Positions 16,357 to 26,328 are shown, counted from the first letter of the stretch. The stretch is 64,000 nt of DNA from Microcoleus sp036705565 (GCA_036705565.1 JAUBUY010000022.1), one strand, 5' to 3'. Notes: generated by a model from the sequence alone, not told the origin. A program made the numbers and translations.

Positions 16357-19300
16357 ATGTTAAACGTCATCCCCAAATGGTCTATTGCTCAACGATGGTT
16401 AGTGGTGATCGGGGCGGTCGCCCTAACCATCTGGAGTACACATACTGTAAGTCGAATGCCCCTCGATGTCTTGCCCAACTTTGCGCCCCCTCAAGTAGAA
16501 GTACAGACCGAAGCCCCCGGTCTTGCGCCAGAAGCGGTGGAATCGTTGGTGACGTTACCGCTAGAAAGTGCAGTCAACGGGACACCTGGAGTTGAAGTCG
16601 TCCGCACCTCCTCAGCCGTAGGAATTTCGGTATTGCGCGTGGTGTTTAAGTGGGGAACTGACCCCTATCAAGCTCGTCAACTCGTCGCAGAGCGATTGCA
16701 GGACGCACAAGACAGACTACCGGAAGGGGTTGGTACCCCGCAGATATCGCCCTTAGCTCCCCCCATCGGGACGGTGATTCAATATGCGTTCACGTCTGAC
16801 ACTACATCGATCATGGAAGTGCGACGTTTGGTGGATGGCAAAGTCAACAATCGCTTGTTGGCAGTTCCAGGCGTATCGCAAGTGCTGGTTTACGGCGGAG
16901 ATTTGCAGCAGTTTCAGGTGATTGCGAATCCTGAAAAACTCCAAGCGTTGAAGGTTTCCCTTCAGGAAGTCGTCAAGGCGGCAAACGAGGCAAATGCCAA
17001 AACCGCCGGTGGATTGTTGATTGACCCCGATCGCGAATTGGTGATTCGGGGACAGGGACAAATCCAGACGATCGAAGATTTGCAAAAAGCTGTGGTCAAG
17101 GTGCAGGAAGGAAAACCCATTCTACTGCGGGATGTGGCAGAGGTGAAGATTGGGGCTGCACGACCGCGAGGCGATGCCAGTTGGAATACTAAACGGGCTG
17201 TGGTGGTGATGGTCAACAAGCAACCTTTGGTGGATAGTCCCACCGTCACGCAAGCGATCATCGAGGCGATGGAGGAAATTAAACCGGGCTTACCCAAAGA
17301 TGTGAAGGCGAATGTCACTTTCCGGCAAGATGCCTACATTGATGCCTCAGTTGGTAATGTGCGATCGGCTTTGATCGAAGGCAGTTTGATTGTCGCAGCC
17401 ATTCTGATTCCCTTTCTGATGAACTGGCGCACCCTTACCATATGTTTGCTGGATTTCTTTCTCACGCTACTGTTCTCGCTGTTAGTGTGTTCCTGGATCG
17501 GGCTGGAACTCAACACCATGACTCTCGGCGGATTGGTAGTGGCGATCGGGACAGCAGTGGATGATGCGATCGTCTACTGCGAAAATACCGATCGCCGCTT
17601 ACGGGAAAATCGCCTCTCGCCCAATCCCCAGCCACCACTGGAGATTATTTTTGAGGGTTCTCAGGAAGTGCGCGAGTCGCTGATTGGGGCGACGTTAATT
17701 GGCATTATTGTCTTTTCACCGATTTTCACACTCTCTGGGGTAGAGGGGCGGATCTTCACCCCAATGGGCATTGCCTATCTGGTGGTGGTAATCATCTCCA
17801 GCCTGGAATCCCTAGTAATCTCCCCTGCATTGTGTGCCATTCTGCTGCCCCACAGCCGGATGCAGACGACAGAACCCTTCCTAGCCCGGTGGTCTAAACA
17901 ACTATACGATCCGTTGCTGCGAATGGCGATGCGTCGCTCTAGCTTAATTTTAGGAATGGCAACAGCCTCAATGGTAGCGGCCATGCTGATTGTGCCGACG
18001 TTAGGACGGGATTTTCTGCCAACATTCCAGGAACGATCGCTGATGAATGCGATCGCCCTTTATCCGGGTTCCTCACTCGAAGCAACCAATCGCGTTGGCT
18101 TAGCGATTCAAAATGCCCTTAAGGATGACCCCCGATTTGAATCAGTACAACTGCGATCGGGGCGTGCTCCGGGCGACCCGGATGCGGCATCGGTGAACTT
18201 GGCACACTTAGACGTGGAACTGAGTGAAGCTGCGATGCAAAACCGTCCTGCCTCGATTGAAGCCTTGCGGGAGGCATTGGGTCAGTTTCCGGGAGTTGCT
18301 ACCAATATCGGTGGATTTATCAGTCACAGGATGGATGAAGTGTTGTCGGGGGTCAGGAGTGCGATCGCGATCAAAGTATTCGGCAACGATTTACAAGAAC
18401 TACGCCGCATTGGAGAACAAATCGAAACGACAATGAAAGGCGTGAAGGGATTGGTAGACCTTCAGCTTGAGCCCCAAATACCGATCCGTCAAGTACAAAT
18501 TCAATTTAACCGAGATGCAGCCGCTCGCTACGGATTGACGATCGCCCAATTGTCCGATTTCACGGAAACAGCCCTGAATGGTCGCGTGGTTGCTCAAGTG
18601 CCCGATGGTCAACAGTTGGTCGATGTGTTGGTTTGGGTCAACGAATCAGCCCGTCGCAATCTCAACACGATTCGCAACCTTCAAATTAATGCCCCAACAG
18701 GTCAAATCATCCCGCTTTCGCAAGTGGCAAAGGTTGAGTTTGGCAATGGGCCCAATACGATTAACCGGGAAAACGTCTCGCGTTTAATTGTAGTGTCAGC
18801 CAACGTACAGGGACGCGATGTTGCTTCGGTCGTCGATGACATTCGCTCCAAGGTTAAGCAATCAGTGCAACTGCCCCAAGGCTACTATATTCAGTACGGC
18901 GGACAGTATGAGTCGGAACAACGGGCTGCTCAAAACTTCCTAATTTTCGGAATATTAGCAGTGCTAGCGATCGCCGTATTGATGTACTTCACGGTGAAAT
19001 CCGTTCCTGCCATGCTGATGGTGATGATCAACTTACCATTGGCACTGGTAGGGGGTGTTATATCAGTCCTGCTGACGGGCGGCGTTATCTCAGTTCCGTC
19101 AATGGTGGGCTTTGTGACGCTGTTTGGCGTAGCGACGCGCAATGGATTGCTGCTCGTAGACAACTACAACACCAAACTGGCACAAGGAATGCCGCTTCCC
19201 AAAGTCATTGTCGAAGGCTCGATGGAACGGTTGCTGGCGATTCTGATGACAGCACTCACCTCGGCATTGGGGATGATTCCCCTGGTTTTAAGCGGTGGCG

Positions 19301-19494
19301 CTGGTAAGGAATTGTTGCAGCCTTTGGCGATCGTTGTCCTCGGCGGACTCTTTACCTCAACTGCTCTCACCCTAGTGGTTCTACCTGCATTGTATGCTCG
19401 ATTTGGGAAGTATCTGATGCCTAAACGGGTGATGAAAGTGCCCGATCTGAGAAACTATGGCATTGAGCAGACACCAACCAAAGAAGTAGGCTAA
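16357..19494 (+). CDS. RND heavy-metal efflux permease (CzcA/CusA family)
   Basis: 1045 residues, full RND length. It begins MLNVIPKWSIAQRWLVVIGA and has twelve membrane helices in two sets of six separated by two large periplasmic loops. The TM4 motif is GGLVVAIGTAVDDAIVYCEN; the DFG-containing consensus of Zn/Co/Cd CzcA pumps is not seen, so the ion is not settled, but a nearby nickel-type two-component system makes Ni or Co a reasonable guess. The protein drives proton-coupled export from periplasm or cytoplasm with an adaptor and TolC-type channel; no channel gene is near. It is followed by palindromic heptamer repeats and then the rppA/rppB genes. Confidence 0.93.
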   Translation: MLNVIPKWSIAQRWLVVIGAVALTIWSTHTVSRMPLDVLPNFAPPQVEVQTEAPGLAPEAVESLVTLPLESAVNGTPGVEVVRTSSAVGISVLRVVFKWGTDPYQARQLVAERLQDAQDRLPEGVGTPQISPLAPPIGTVIQYAFTSDTTSIMEVRRLVDGKVNNRLLAVPGVSQVLVYGGDLQQFQVIANPEKLQALKVSLQEVVKAANEANAKTAGGLLIDPDRELVIRGQGQIQTIEDLQKAVVKVQEGKPILLRDVAEVKIGAARPRGDASWNTKRAVVVMVNKQPLVDSPTVTQAIIEAMEEIKPGLPKDVKANVTFRQDAYIDASVGNVRSALIEGSLIVAAILIPFLMNWRTLTICLLDFFLTLLFSLLVCSWIGLELNTMTLGGLVVAIGTAVDDAIVYCENTDRRLRENRLSPNPQPPLEIIFEGSQEVRESLIGATLIGIIVFSPIFTLSGVEGRIFTPMGIAYLVVVIISSLESLVISPALCAILLPHSRMQTTEPFLARWSKQLYDPLLRMAMRRSSLILGMATASMVAAMLIVPTLGRDFLPTFQERSLMNAIALYPGSSLEATNRVGLAIQNALKDDPRFESVQLRSGRAPGDPDAASVNLAHLDVELSEAAMQNRPASIEALREALGQFPGVATNIGGFISHRMDEVLSGVRSAIAIKVFGNDLQELRRIGEQIETTMKGVKGLVDLQLEPQIPIRQVQIQFNRDAAARYGLTIAQLSDFTETALNGRVVAQVPDGQQLVDVLVWVNESARRNLNTIRNLQINAPTGQIIPLSQVAKVEFGNGPNTINRENVSRLIVVSANVQGRDVASVVDDIRSKVKQSVQLPQGYYIQYGGQYESEQRAAQNFLIFGILAVLAIAVLMYFTVKSVPAMLMVMINLPLALVGGVISVLLTGGVISVPSMVGFVTLFGVATRNGLLLVDNYNTKLAQGMPLPKVIVEGSMERLLAILMTALTSALGMIPLVLSGGAGKELLQPLAIVVLGGLFTSTALTLVVLPALYARFGKYLMPKRVMKVPDLRNYGIEQTPTKEVG

Positions 19495-19496
19495 TA

Positions 19497-19549
19497 ACAA
19501 TTAACAATTAACAGTTAACAGTTAACAGTTAACTGTTAACTGTTTAAAC
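19497..19549. repeat. Palindromic TTAACAG/TTAACTG heptamer repeat
   Basis: Several TTAACAG units followed by TTAACTG units, which are reverse-complement-related, so the whole block can fold into one long stem. It lies 2 nt after the RND stop. A second such block is at 27436-27484. Confidence 0.75.
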
Positions 19550-19601
19550 AATACCGATGCAACCGGAAACAATATGATATCAAATCCGGTAACATCGTCC
19601 T

Positions 19602-19666
19602 GTATTCATCTCTCTATTCTCTCTGTGTTCTCTGCGCTCTCTGCGGTTAAATCATTCCGATCCAAA
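19602..19666 (+). repeat. Dispersed CTCTGCG repeat, copy 2
   Basis: TATTCATCTCTCTATTC..TTCTCTGCG..CTCTGCGGTTAAATCATTCC, matching the copies at 2614 and 38371. It is preceded by ATATCAAATCCGGTAAC, also found before copy 3. Confidence 0.6.
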
Positions 19667-19735
19667 ATGTTGGATAAATTTCGAGAATTCGTATATGTTT
19701 GTTAGCAAAAAAGTATCGGACTAGGTAGCGATAAA

Positions 19736-20449
19736 ATGAGAATTCTGCTGGCGGAAGACGAACCCGATTTGGGTGCGATCGTGCAACGCACCTTGAGCCG
19801 AGAAAAGTACCTGGTGGATTGGGTGCAAGATGGCACAACTGCTTGGAACTATCTGGAAGACCAATGGATCGAGTACACGGTTGCCATTTTTGACTGGTTG
19901 CTACCGGAAATCTCTGGCGTCGAACTATGCCAACGCTTGCGCCAGCAGAATAATCCTTTACCCGTTTTGATGTTGACGGCAAAAGATCGCACGGAAGATA
20001 TGGTGGCAGGGCTAGATGCGGGTGCTGATGACTATCTGATGAAACCGTTTATTAAAGCAGAATTGTTAGCCCGGTTGCGGGCTCTTCAGCGACGGGGACG
20101 GAGTTTGTCGCCAGAAAACTCACCCCATTTCAATCCTGCCCAACTTGAGGTGGGGCGATTGCTGCTTGACTATACTAAATCCATCATCTGCACTACGGAT
20201 GACGAAGGACAGCTAAGGGTGATTCCTCTGACGGCTAATGAGTTTCGGTTACTGGAATATTTCATGCAGCATCCGAATCAAATCCTCACGCGCGATCGAC
20301 TTTTGACTCGGCTGTGGGATGTTGATACTGACCCGATGAGCAATGTAGTTGCTGCTAGAATTCGTCTGTTGCGCCGCAAGCTGGCAGATTATGGCTGCGA
20401 CGGGATGATTGAAACGGTTCATGGATTCGGGTATCGCTTGAGCAAGTAA
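19736..20449 (+). CDS. rppA: OmpR-family response regulator, RppA/NrsR type
   Basis: 237 residues. Receiver domain 1-120 with acidic pocket AEDEPD, phospho-acceptor Asp53 (IFDWLLPEISG), LTAKDR and the switch Lys in YLMKPF. A winged-helix DNA-binding domain at 130-235 ends MIETVHGFGYRLSK. Cyanobacterial RppA (NrsR in Synechocystis) pairs with RppB and controls metal-efflux and photosynthesis genes. The stop is followed after 1 nt by the kinase start, so the two are co-translated. Together with the pump upstream this makes a metal-responsive unit. Confidence 0.88.
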   Translation: MRILLAEDEPDLGAIVQRTLSREKYLVDWVQDGTTAWNYLEDQWIEYTVAIFDWLLPEISGVELCQRLRQQNNPLPVLMLTAKDRTEDMVAGLDAGADDYLMKPFIKAELLARLRALQRRGRSLSPENSPHFNPAQLEVGRLLLDYTKSIICTTDDEGQLRVIPLTANEFRLLEYFMQHPNQILTRDRLLTRLWDVDTDPMSNVVAARIRLLRRKLADYGCDGMIETVHGFGYRLSK

Positions 20450-20450
20450 T

Positions 20451-21782
20451 ATGCACTCCAACAAGCTATTTAACCGCACGCGCTGGCAACTTGCGGGTTG
20501 GTATGCGATCGTCCTGGGGTTGTTGTTAGGTATATGCGGTGTTGCAGTCTATCAGGTTGTGTTTCACACGCAGCGATACATTCTCCAGCAAAAACTACAG
20601 TCCTTAGCCGGAACGCTGCATGACACTATCGAACCACAATTACAACAACCGGGACAGCTTTCATCCAGCTTGAAAACTATTTTGCCCGGTTTGTGTCTGT
20701 GGAATGAAAACTGTTACTCTTCAGGCAATGACGGGGCGCGACATACTGCTAGGGTGTTTCAGCAGGAGGGATATTATCTCCGCTTTTTAGACCAATCTGG
20801 GCGAATATTAGGGAAGGTTGGAGAGCAGGCGGATGTATTAGAAAACTTTGCACCAAAAGAGTTTTGGCAAATTCTGCATCTTTCTAATGGCGATCGCTTT
20901 TATCAAATTTCTCTATTACTCAGAACAAACAGCGGTTTGCCTTGGGGTTATATGCAAATTGGACGATCGCTCAAAGAATGGGATGCCTATCTTAACACCT
21001 TGCGATTGTTGCTCTTTTTAGGCTTACCCTTGGTCATGCTGCTAGTGGGAGGAGCTAGTTGGTGGTTATCTGGATTAGCGATGCGACCAATTTATCAGTC
21101 CTATCGCCAGATGCAACAATTCACCTCCGATGCCGCTCATGAATTGCGAACGCCTCTGGCTGTCATTCAGGCTACTGTTGAGGATACTCGTCTGGCTGAA
21201 GATTTACCGGAGGTTAGTCAAAACCTCGATATTATCGAACGACAAAACATCCGCCTTTCTAGGTTAGTGAAAGATTTATTGTTTATTTGTAGACTTGAGC
21301 AACAACAGATTCCGACTCAATTGCAGCATTGCTGTTTCAACTATCTGATCGGCGATTTAGTAGAAGAACTTGCAGGTTTAGCCATGGTGGCTTCGGTGGA
21401 ATTGAAGTTAGAAATTCGTGCTTCGCGAGCCGTTGTAATTCTTGGGGATGAAGCCCAACTTTACGGGATGGTGACGAACTTAATTACCAACGCTATTAAC
21501 TACACTCCCCCAGGAGGGCTAATCCTTGCCATCCTCGATTGCACCGACAAGGAAGCCATAATTCAAGTTCAAGATACAGGTGTTGGTATCAACCCAGCCG
21601 AGCAAACGCGAATTTTCGATCGTTTCTACCGAGTGCAGAGCGATCGTTCTAGAGCCACGGGTGGTGCTGGATTAGGGCTATCGATTGCAAGTGCGATCGC
21701 AGTGGCTCATCAAGGCACCATTCAAGTCCAGAGTGAGTTAGGAAAAGGCAGTACATTTACAATCCGTCTACCACTCAAATGA
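20451..21782 (+). CDS. rppB: Sensor histidine kinase, RppB/NrsS type
   Basis: 443 residues. Membrane helices at about 15-36 and 184-207 bracket a sensor region of roughly 145 residues holding the pair Cys82/Cys88 (LCLWNENC) and His98, possible metal or redox ligands (inference). HisKA domain with His230 in SDAAHELRTPLAV; ATPase domain with N box NLITNAINYTPPGG, DTGVGINPAE, GGAGLGLSIAS. It phosphorylates RppA, whose gene ends 1 nt before this start. No membrane-proximal HAMP domain is obvious. Confidence 0.88.
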   Translation: MHSNKLFNRTRWQLAGWYAIVLGLLLGICGVAVYQVVFHTQRYILQQKLQSLAGTLHDTIEPQLQQPGQLSSSLKTILPGLCLWNENCYSSGNDGARHTARVFQQEGYYLRFLDQSGRILGKVGEQADVLENFAPKEFWQILHLSNGDRFYQISLLLRTNSGLPWGYMQIGRSLKEWDAYLNTLRLLLFLGLPLVMLLVGGASWWLSGLAMRPIYQSYRQMQQFTSDAAHELRTPLAVIQATVEDTRLAEDLPEVSQNLDIIERQNIRLSRLVKDLLFICRLEQQQIPTQLQHCCFNYLIGDLVEELAGLAMVASVELKLEIRASRAVVILGDEAQLYGMVTNLITNAINYTPPGGLILAILDCTDKEAIIQVQDTGVGINPAEQTRIFDRFYRVQSDRSRATGGAGLGLSIASAIAVAHQGTIQVQSELGKGSTFTIRLPLK

Positions 21783-21796
21783 GAACAATATTACTG

Positions 21797-22060
21797 CGAT
21801 CGCGTCAAGATTGCCTTTGCAAGGGGAACTGCCGAATATCAAGCTGTGGGTTAACTCGATCGCAAGTGCGATCGAGCAGAATAAAATTAACGGTGTATTG
21901 GTGATGCTGGAAAATAACAGCCGGGAAAACCAAGGAGAAAATTGGGGTTCAGCCAGAGGGGATAATTTCTGAAGCGGTTAATTCTCTGGTTCGTCAGAGA
22001 GAATTTACAAGGGTAGCGACCTCTGCCCGTTCTTTGATTGGAGATACTGGTATACTACGA
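21797..22060 (+). pseudogene. Possible degenerate coding remnant
   Basis: The 309 bp between rppB and the methyltransferase hold two short coding-like stretches in different frames: LPLQGELPNIKLWVNSIASA, then, after a shift, IISEAVNSLVRQREFTRVAT. Neither has a proper start and the first ends in TGA. I do not recognise the parent family. Confidence 0.3.
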
Positions 22061-22091
22061 TCGACAGTTAGTTATTTAATAATTTGTAGTC

Positions 22092-23528
22092 ATGGTAAAT
22101 ATGTCAAGCATCTCCAACATCGCCTCTGAAGTGGAAAGTGACTTTCTGGGAGAGATTGATAACCTTGACAGGCAATTACACGATCGCTTTCAAGACAAGT
22201 TTGTAGTCCAGCCCTCGCTTACCCGACTTTTGGTTAGTTTTCAGGCTAACAAAACTAGACCCATTTATAGGTGGTACAAGTATAAGGAAGCTTTCTCCGC
22301 TTCTCTGGTAGAGTTCTTATTCCAACAATATCAAGTCATTCAAGGCAAGATTTTAGATCCTTTTACAGGTAGTGGAACTGCTTTATTTGCTGCTAGCGAC
22401 TTGGGAATAGATGGTGAGGGCATTGAATTATTACCTATTGGTCAACATATAATTAATACCAAAATTATTTTAGACACTGCCTTCACTATTGATGATTTTC
22501 AGCGGCTAAAGACATGGTTTAATTTGCAAACATGGAAAAAATTTGAAACCCCTGTCACTCTGCCAGAATTGAGAATTACTAAAGGGGCTTACTCCGAAGA
22601 AACTAAAATAGAAATTGAGCAATATCTTGGAGCTTGTTATCAAGAAAATACCAAGGTTCAATCAGTTTTAGTCTTGACTTTACTGTGTGTTTTAGAATCC
22701 GTAAGCTATACACGCAAAGATGGACAGTATCTTCGTTGGGATTACCGTTCGGGTCATGGCACGTCAAAGAAGTCCTTCAATAAAGGTGAGGTTCTGGAGT
22801 TCAGTCAAGCTATTACCAAAAAATTTAATGAACTTGTTAACGACTTAGAACCTCCTACACAACAACTTGAACTTTTTCAAACTCAGAATAATCAACAAGG
22901 CAAAATTAATTTGCATCAAGGTTCTTGTCTGAAGATAATGCCCGATTTGCCGGACTCTACCTACGATGCAATCATCACATCTCCACCCTACTGCAATCGA
23001 TATGACTATACTCGCACCTATGCACTAGAGCTGGCTTTACTAGGAATTTCTGAAAAGGAATTAATTAATCTGCGTCAGGAAATGCTAAGTTGTACGGTTG
23101 AGAATCACCCCAAAGATTTATTGGCTATCAATCCGGCTTGGGAAGTAGCTTTAAGTATTGCTAATTCGCAAACTCTCTTGCAGGCTATCTTAAGATATTT
23201 GGACAGCCAAAAGTCACAGGGTATATTGAACAACAATGGTATACCAAGAATGGTAAGAGGATATTTCTATGAAATGGCTTGCGTAATACAAGAAAGCTTT
23301 CGTATCCTTAAACCAGGGGCATTTTTGTTTATGGTTAATGACAATGTGCGCTACGCAGGTATAAGTATTTCAGTGGACCTGATTCTTTCTGATTTCGCTG
23401 AAAAACTCGGCTTTATTACGGAAAATATTCTCGTTTTACCAGGTGATAAGGGGAATAGTAGTCAACAGATGGGAAACTATGGACGCGCTCCTTTGAGGAA
23501 GTGCGTTTATGTATGGAAAAAACAATAA
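22092..23528 (+). CDS. Type II DNA methyltransferase (SPPY class)
   Basis: 478 residues. SAM-binding motif DPFTGSGT at 89-96 and catalytic SPPY at 297-300 (DAIITSPPYCNRYDYTRTY), the order being motif I before motif IV with a long insert between. SPPY is typical of amino-methyltransferases making N4-methylcytosine (or N6-methyladenine). The neighbour is an AvaI/BsoBI-like nuclease, so the target is probably CYCGRG (inference). A second Met at 22101 is an alternative start; no strong Shine-Dalgarno before either. The 3' end overlaps the nuclease gene by 20 nt. Confidence 0.88.
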   Translation: MVNMSSISNIASEVESDFLGEIDNLDRQLHDRFQDKFVVQPSLTRLLVSFQANKTRPIYRWYKYKEAFSASLVEFLFQQYQVIQGKILDPFTGSGTALFAASDLGIDGEGIELLPIGQHIINTKIILDTAFTIDDFQRLKTWFNLQTWKKFETPVTLPELRITKGAYSEETKIEIEQYLGACYQENTKVQSVLVLTLLCVLESVSYTRKDGQYLRWDYRSGHGTSKKSFNKGEVLEFSQAITKKFNELVNDLEPPTQQLELFQTQNNQQGKINLHQGSCLKIMPDLPDSTYDAIITSPPYCNRYDYTRTYALELALLGISEKELINLRQEMLSCTVENHPKDLLAINPAWEVALSIANSQTLLQAILRYLDSQKSQGILNNNGIPRMVRGYFYEMACVIQESFRILKPGAFLFMVNDNVRYAGISISVDLILSDFAEKLGFITENILVLPGDKGNSSQQMGNYGRAPLRKCVYVWKKQ

Positions 23529-24507
23529 CTGGATACCTATGTGTGCTTATCGTAACCACCTTCAATCCAGTGACGATCTTGTCACAACCTATGAAGACAC
23601 TCGTGCTGGTTTTGTGGCACTGGCCCTTGAAAAAAATCGACGCGCTACCCCTTATGTCGCCCAAGCAAGAGCACTTCAAGAAGCTGCGGGTCAAGCTGAG
23701 AGTCCTGCTGATTTGTTAAATGTTAAGGGCATTGAAATGGGATTGTTGACTGCCGCAGGATTATCTGACAAGTCTCTTGCTCATTTGATGCCAAAGGATA
23801 AAAGTGAAGCTATCAATGGTCTAATCAGGAATTTTCTTGAGCCAGCAGGCACAAATTTTGTGGAGGAATTGGTGTTTAGATTTCTACTGACTCGTGGTGA
23901 CACGCTTGGTGGCTCAATGCGTAATGTTGGCGGAGTATTGGCACAAAGAAAACTAACTCGTGCTATCCTCTCGACTCTCACAATTGCTAGTAAGAGATAT
24001 TATTGGCAAGACTCAAAGACAAAAAAGTGGATAGCCATGACAAATGATGACACAGAAATTGAGTTGTCTTTACGTGGGATAAGTTGGGAGAGCGAGTTAG
24101 GTAATCGCACATTGATTTATAACCTAACTGTTCCACTCGTCAAGAGCAATGTGGATTTGTGTTTATTTAATCTTGCCCCGACGGAGTTGGTAGCTAATAA
24201 ATCCAGCGCAATTGAGCCATCTATCGTGGCACCCTATGTTATTGCATTGGGCGAACTTAAAGGTGGAATCGATCCTGCCGGTGCAGATGAGCATTGGAAA
24301 ACGGCACAAGCGGCCCTAAATCGCATACGCGAAGCATTTTCCACAGTTGGACACTCACCTCTGACTTTCTTTGTGGGCTCGGCAGTTGCAAGAAGGATGG
24401 CGGGTGAAATCTGGCATCAACTGGAAAACGGGACTCTCAGTAATGCTGCAAATCTGAATCAGGAGAATCAACTTGCATCTATTTCTCGTTGGTTATGTAA
24501 TTTATAA
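23509..24507 (+). CDS. AvaI/BsoBI-family type II restriction endonuclease
   Basis: 332 residues from the ATG at 23509, which has GAGGAAG seven bases upstream; an ATG at 23539, 10 nt after the methyltransferase stop, is an alternative. The N-terminal SSDDLVTTYEDTRAGFVALA and the GDTLGGSMRN segment are typical of AvaI and BsoBI. The active site is visible: Asp in SNVDLCLF, Glu and Lys in ALGELKGG, and His 13 residues after that Glu (GADEHWKTA), as in the D-ExK-H set of BsoBI; the Asp-Glu spacing is 5 residues longer than in BsoBI as I recall it. The family cuts CYCGRG. It forms an RM pair with the upstream gene, which protects the host DNA. Confidence 0.9.
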   Translation: MYGKNNNWIPMCAYRNHLQSSDDLVTTYEDTRAGFVALALEKNRRATPYVAQARALQEAAGQAESPADLLNVKGIEMGLLTAAGLSDKSLAHLMPKDKSEAINGLIRNFLEPAGTNFVEELVFRFLLTRGDTLGGSMRNVGGVLAQRKLTRAILSTLTIASKRYYWQDSKTKKWIAMTNDDTEIELSLRGISWESELGNRTLIYNLTVPLVKSNVDLCLFNLAPTELVANKSSAIEPSIVAPYVIALGELKGGIDPAGADEHWKTAQAALNRIREAFSTVGHSPLTFFVGSAVARRMAGEIWHQLENGTLSNAANLNQENQLASISRWLCNL

Positions 24508-24687
24508 AAGCAACAACCGTTTTGACTGCGTGTCGGTTTTACCATCCTCCCTCGCCCCCCTCTGGTGGCACAGCCATCTTGGCTGTCTCCAAAAGCCCTC
24601 GTTTAATCAGCTTTCTTCCCATCCTGCCAAACTTCCCGCTAAATTAAAGAAGTAAAAAAATCATTCACATCCTACCCAGGAGATGCC

Positions 24688-26328
24688 ATGCCCCGCGTCA
24701 GAGCACCAGAATTCCCCGGAAACTACCCCTGGCTGAACACCGAAAAACCTTTATCCATTGAATCCTTAAAAGGGCGCGTCGTCCTCCTTGACTTCTGGAC
24801 GTACTGCTGCATCAACTGCTTGCACGTCCTCCCCGACTTAAAATACCTCGAACAAAAATATAAAGATTCCCTCACGGTTATCGGCGTTCACTCGGCTAAA
24901 TTTGAAAACGAAAAAGAAGTAGAAAACATCCGCCAAGCTATCCTCCGCTACGATATCGAACATCCCGTAATCGTTGACAGCGGCATGAAAGTTTGGCAAA
25001 GCTACGCGGTTCGCGCTTGGCCGACTTTAATGGTGATCGATCCTGAAAGTTATGTCGTTGGCTTTGTTTCCGGCGAAGGCAATAGAGAAGCACTTGACGA
25101 GTTAGTTGGCAAGTTAATTGCTGAATACAAAGATAAAAATGCGCTTAATTTTAAAGAACTGCGTTTTACCTTAGAAAAACAGCGCAAACCTGTATCAACA
25201 CCGCTGGCTTTTCCCGGTAAAGTGCTGGCATTTGCGATCGGTGCAACGGAGGCAAAACATCTTCACCAACAGGTTGCGCTTTTGGGCGAAATGAGTCAGG
25301 AAAATGAATCTGTAGATGAAACTGTATTGCCAGGGCCGGCTAATTCAGTCATACAAAACTTAGTGGGTTCTTGCTTATTTATTGCCGATTCCGGCCACAA
25401 TAGGATTGTTGTCAGCACCCTCGAAGGTGAGGTGCTGCACGTTATCGGTAGCGGTAAACCGGGTTTAACTGATGGGGAGTTTGAAGAGGCTGAGTTTTTT
25501 GCACCTCAAGGTATGGCTTTTGATGCAGAAAGTCAGATTCTATATGTTGCTGATACGGAAAATCATGCTGTCAGAAAGATTGATTTTACGACTCAACGGG
25601 TGGAAACTGTTGCTGGTACGGGCGAACAAAGTCACGAAATTTCACCCCGCAGCGGCAAGGGTTTAGAAACGCAATTGAATTCGCCTTGGGATTTAGAAAG
25701 AGTTGGAAATAGACTTTTTATTGCAATGGCGGGTTCCCACCAAATTTGGGAAATGCAGTTAGATACTGGCACGATCGCCACTTATGCGGGTATTGGCCGA
25801 GAATCCTGTGTAGACGGGAATCTTGCAGAATCTGCTTTTTCTCAGCCCAGTGGCCTGTCTACGGATCGATCGGAGTTGTTTGTTGCTGACAGCGAAATTA
25901 GTTCGATTCGCGCTGTGGGTATTGATGAAGACCCGAAGGTGCGTACAGTCTGCGGTAGCGGTGAATTGTTTGGTTTTGGGGATAAAGATGGTCGCGCTGA
26001 GGAGGTAAGGTTGCAGCACTGTTTGGGTGTTGAATACGCTCAAAATTACCTCTGGGTGGCTGATACTTACAATCACAAAATTAAGCGGATCGACCACCGG
26101 GGCGGTACGTGCAGAACAATGATTGGAGATGGTAAAGCAGGTTTGGTTGATGCTAAAGGTCTCAAGGCTCGATTTTTTGAACCTTCAGGGTTGAGTGCGA
26201 TCGGGCCTCATTTGTTTGTTGCTGATACGAACAATCATGTAATTCGGAGAGTTGAGTTGGATACGCTGGAAGTCACAACTTTGGATTTCCCCAGTTTGTG
26301 CGCCCCGGATGTTTGTCTTCCTGATTAA
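24688..26328 (+). CDS. Thioredoxin-like plus NHL-repeat protein (NHLRC2-like)
   Basis: 546 residues. The N-terminal 1-150 is a TlpA/thioredoxin fold with a CxxC motif at Cys41-Cys44 (FWTYCCINCLHVLPDL) and a cis-Pro region RAWPTLMVIDP. The remaining 390 residues form an NHL beta-propeller with repeated GPANSVIQNL, FIADSGHNRIVV, YVADTENHAVRKID, WVADTYNHKIKRID and FVADTNNHVIRRVE. Domain order matches the NHLRC2 family found from bacteria to animals, whose role is not well defined. AGGAG precedes the ATG by 7 nt. No signal peptide, so cytosolic. It stands alone. Confidence 0.9.
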   Translation: MPRVRAPEFPGNYPWLNTEKPLSIESLKGRVVLLDFWTYCCINCLHVLPDLKYLEQKYKDSLTVIGVHSAKFENEKEVENIRQAILRYDIEHPVIVDSGMKVWQSYAVRAWPTLMVIDPESYVVGFVSGEGNREALDELVGKLIAEYKDKNALNFKELRFTLEKQRKPVSTPLAFPGKVLAFAIGATEAKHLHQQVALLGEMSQENESVDETVLPGPANSVIQNLVGSCLFIADSGHNRIVVSTLEGEVLHVIGSGKPGLTDGEFEEAEFFAPQGMAFDAESQILYVADTENHAVRKIDFTTQRVETVAGTGEQSHEISPRSGKGLETQLNSPWDLERVGNRLFIAMAGSHQIWEMQLDTGTIATYAGIGRESCVDGNLAESAFSQPSGLSTDRSELFVADSEISSIRAVGIDEDPKVRTVCGSGELFGFGDKDGRAEEVRLQHCLGVEYAQNYLWVADTYNHKIKRIDHRGGTCRTMIGDGKAGLVDAKGLKARFFEPSGLSAIGPHLFVADTNNHVIRRVELDTLEVTTLDFPSLCAPDVCLPD

